This document shows, one piece after another, positions 5,173-6,405 of a DNA stretch of 6,405 nt. The translations under genes and the position numbers were made by a program. Source of the stretch: Anaerolineaceae bacterium UBA5838 (GTDB lineage Bacteria > Chloroflexota > Anaerolineae > Anaerolineales > Anaerolineaceae); the NCBI GenBank assembly GCA_002432795.1, contig DJGU01000018.1:7293-13697 (forward strand). The letters are read 5' to 3'. The notes beneath the pieces were generated by a model. That model was not told the DNA's origin. It saw only the letters and a program-made list of their open reading frames with translations, and made no database searches. Each line of letters starts with the position of its first letter. The first letter of the stretch is position 1.

Positions 5173-6156
5173 ATGAACTATAGAAATTTAGGAAAATCTG
5201 GATTAAAAGTATCGGAACTCTCTTTCGGTTCCTGGGTCACCTACGGTAACCAGGTGGACATCGAGCTCGCCAAGACGCTGATGAGCGCTGCCTGGGAGCG
5301 TGGAGTCAACTTTTTCGATAACGCCGAAGCCTATGCCAATGGCGAAGCCGAGCGCGTGATGGGCAAAGCTCTCAAGGAACTCGGTTGGGCGCGCGAGCAA
5401 TTCGTGGTCTCCACCAAGATCTTCTGGGGCGGGCAAACCCCCAATGAGAAGGGCTTGTCCTTCAAACATATTGTCGAAGGCGTTAATCGCTCACTGCGGA
5501 ACTTCCAGCTCGAGCATGTGGATCTGGTCTTCGCCCATCGCCCTGATTACGAGACCCCGGTCAGCGAGACGGTCAGGGCATTTAACCACGTCATTCAACA
5601 GGGCAAGGCTTTCTACTGGGGCACCTCCGAATGGCCAGCTGAGCGTATCCTGGAAGCGGCAAAATTCGCGGAAGAAAACTACCTGATTGGTCCGACCATG
5701 GAACAGCCAGAGTACAACCTGCTGCACCGCACCCGCTTTGAAGAGGAATACGCTATCCTGTACAAAAAACTTGGGCTTGGCACCACCACCTGGAGCCCGC
5801 TCAAATCGGGCATGCTCAGCGGCAAGTATCGCGGTGGGGTCTTCCCCGAGGGCACACGCGCCAACCTGCCCGGCTATGAATGGCTCAAGAAGATGTTCAG
5901 CGACCCCGCGCGCATGCAGGCAGTCGAGAACCTTGCCCTGATAGCCGACGATCTGGGTGTAAGCCTGGCGCAGTTGTCCATTGCCTGGCTGCTAAAGAAC
6001 CCCAACGTCAGCACAGTCATCACCGGCGCCAGCCGCCTGGAGCAGCTTGAAGAAAACTTCAAGGCGCTGGATGTGGTGGACAAGCTCACGGACGATGTGC
6101 TCGACCGCATCGACGACGCCCTGGCCAACTACCCGGACGACACAGCTGTAAATTAA
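5173..6156 (+). CDS. Aldo/keto reductase of the Kv-beta-like (AKR6) type
   Basis: This 327-residue NADPH-dependent oxidoreductase reduces aldehydes or ketones in the cytosol; the substrate is not evident. The catalytic tetrad is complete: D49, Y54 (DNAEAY, 49-54), K82 (STKIFWGG, 80-87) and H122 (FAHRPD, 120-125). WSPLKSGMLSGKY and GASRLEQLEEN match the cofactor-binding loops of the family. Blocks such as STKIFWGG, YWGTS, TWSPL and SGKY closely resemble the voltage-gated K+ channel beta subunits, which carry Asn where this protein has His122. Similar soluble bacterial enzymes are common and do not imply a channel. The start at 5173 is chosen because AGGAG lies 7 bases before it and MNYRNLGKSGLKVS is the normal family start; an in-frame ATG at 5068 would add 35 unrelated residues and lies before the predicted transcription start. 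The first dozen codons are AT-rich, then composition becomes GC-rich. A hairpin terminator follows. Confidence 0.95.
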   Translation: MNYRNLGKSGLKVSELSFGSWVTYGNQVDIELAKTLMSAAWERGVNFFDNAEAYANGEAERVMGKALKELGWAREQFVVSTKIFWGGQTPNEKGLSFKHIVEGVNRSLRNFQLEHVDLVFAHRPDYETPVSETVRAFNHVIQQGKAFYWGTSEWPAERILEAAKFAEENYLIGPTMEQPEYNLLHRTRFEEEYAILYKKLGLGTTTWSPLKSGMLSGKYRGGVFPEGTRANLPGYEWLKKMFSDPARMQAVENLALIADDLGVSLAQLSIAWLLKNPNVSTVITGASRLEQLEENFKALDVVDKLTDDVLDRIDDALANYPDDTAVN

Positions 6157-6173
6157 GCTATTCCAAATGCTTT

Positions 6174-6204
6174 CAGGGTGGGATATCACAAGATTCCCGC
6201 CCTG
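6174..6204 (+). terminator. Hairpin terminator after the aldo/keto reductase gene
   Basis: CAGGGTGGGA (6174-6183) pairs with TCCCGCCCTG (6195-6204) in a 10-bp GC-rich stem with one G-U pair and an 11-base loop, starting 17 bases after the reductase stop. The following TTGCATTAATAAAT is AT-rich but not a clean U-run, so termination may be partial. Confidence 0.6.
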
Positions 6205-6259
6205 TTGCATTAATAAATCACAGACCCGCAGATTCTCCTTTTCGATATTTTTTGAATAT

Positions 6260-6274
6260 TCTCTCGTTGAGAGA
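6260..6274. repeat. Small perfect hairpin TCTCTC-GTT-GAGAGA
   Basis: Six perfect base pairs close a 3-base loop, followed by CTGTTTT (6275-6281). It could be a weak terminator or a protein site. The preceding bases include the palindrome GAATATTC at 6254-6261. No assigned role. Confidence 0.3.
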
Positions 6275-6340
6275 CTGTTTTCAGGGCACCAAAATGAGAA
6301 ACTCCGGAGGCTTTCAGTTTAAATTGCTTTGTATCTCACT

Positions 6341-6386
6341 ATGACGGGAAAGGTCTTATGGAGACCTTCGGTCAATTCCCGTGCAT
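6341..6386 (+). other. Nested hairpin candidate (structured RNA or leader) at the right edge
   Basis: Outer arms ACGGGAA (6344-6350) and TTCCCGT (6376-6382) pair perfectly and can be extended by ATG (6341-6343) with CAT (6384-6386) past one bulged G. Inside, AGGTCT (6351-6356) pairs with AGACCT (6362-6367) around a 5-base loop. GACC (6363-6366) can instead pair with GGTC (6370-6373), so two inner folds compete. I match it to no riboswitch class I know. ATGs at 6341 and 6358 both open frames that run off the window (the second begins METFGQFP and has AAAGG 4 bases upstream), so this could be the leader or start of a gene beyond the edge. Confidence 0.4.
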
Positions 6387-6405
6387 GGTTACCCTGGATA
6401 AAAAA

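Noticed and set aside
1..6405. CRISPR array or rRNA
   Set aside because: No regularly spaced repeats and no rRNA-like blocks were seen on either strand.

Overview
The window looks like a chromosomal stretch from a Chloroflexota bacterium of the Anaerolineae type. The best clue is the threonine/proline-rich tail of the first, partial gene, a style common on exported proteins of that group. The moderately GC-rich core genes fit, but the assignment is an inference from style and is not proven by a marker gene.

Layout: positions 1-477 hold the 3' end of a gene for an exported or surface protein (beta-rich domain plus T/P-rich tail). After a 137-base gap with a short palindrome comes recJ (615-2336, + strand), a complete DHH-family single-strand exonuclease. 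It meets a convergent plsC-like acyltransferase (2333-3433, - strand) with overlapping stop codons. Immediately upstream of plsC on the same strand is tRNA-Glu(CTC) (3457-3529) with a near-consensus promoter, so tRNA and acyltransferase are probably co-transcribed. A 303-base AT-rich intergenic region (3530-3832) carries that promoter, two overlapping inverted repeats, and a sigma70-like promoter for the next gene whose -35 box sits inside an 8-bp inverted repeat. That gene (3833-4984, +) encodes a 383-residue AAA_14/DUF4143 ATPase with a PD-(D/E)xK-like C-terminus; by eye it is AT-richer than its neighbours and looks acquired. An aldo/keto reductase closely resembling the Kv-channel beta-subunit (AKR6) family follows (5173-6156, +), with its own promoter and a hairpin terminator. 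The last 200 bases are non-coding or hold only the start of an unseen gene, and end in a nested RNA-hairpin candidate.

The genes do not form one pathway: DNA repair, lipid synthesis, translation, an orphan ATPase and a redox enzyme sit side by side, each mostly with its own signals. I see no convincing multi-gene novel system. The most unusual material is the regulatory-looking DNA in front of the AAA_14/DUF4143 gene, the altered acyltransferase motifs (HX4E, FPEGG), the P-loop-like reading frame just past the first gene's stop, and the nested hairpin at the right edge.
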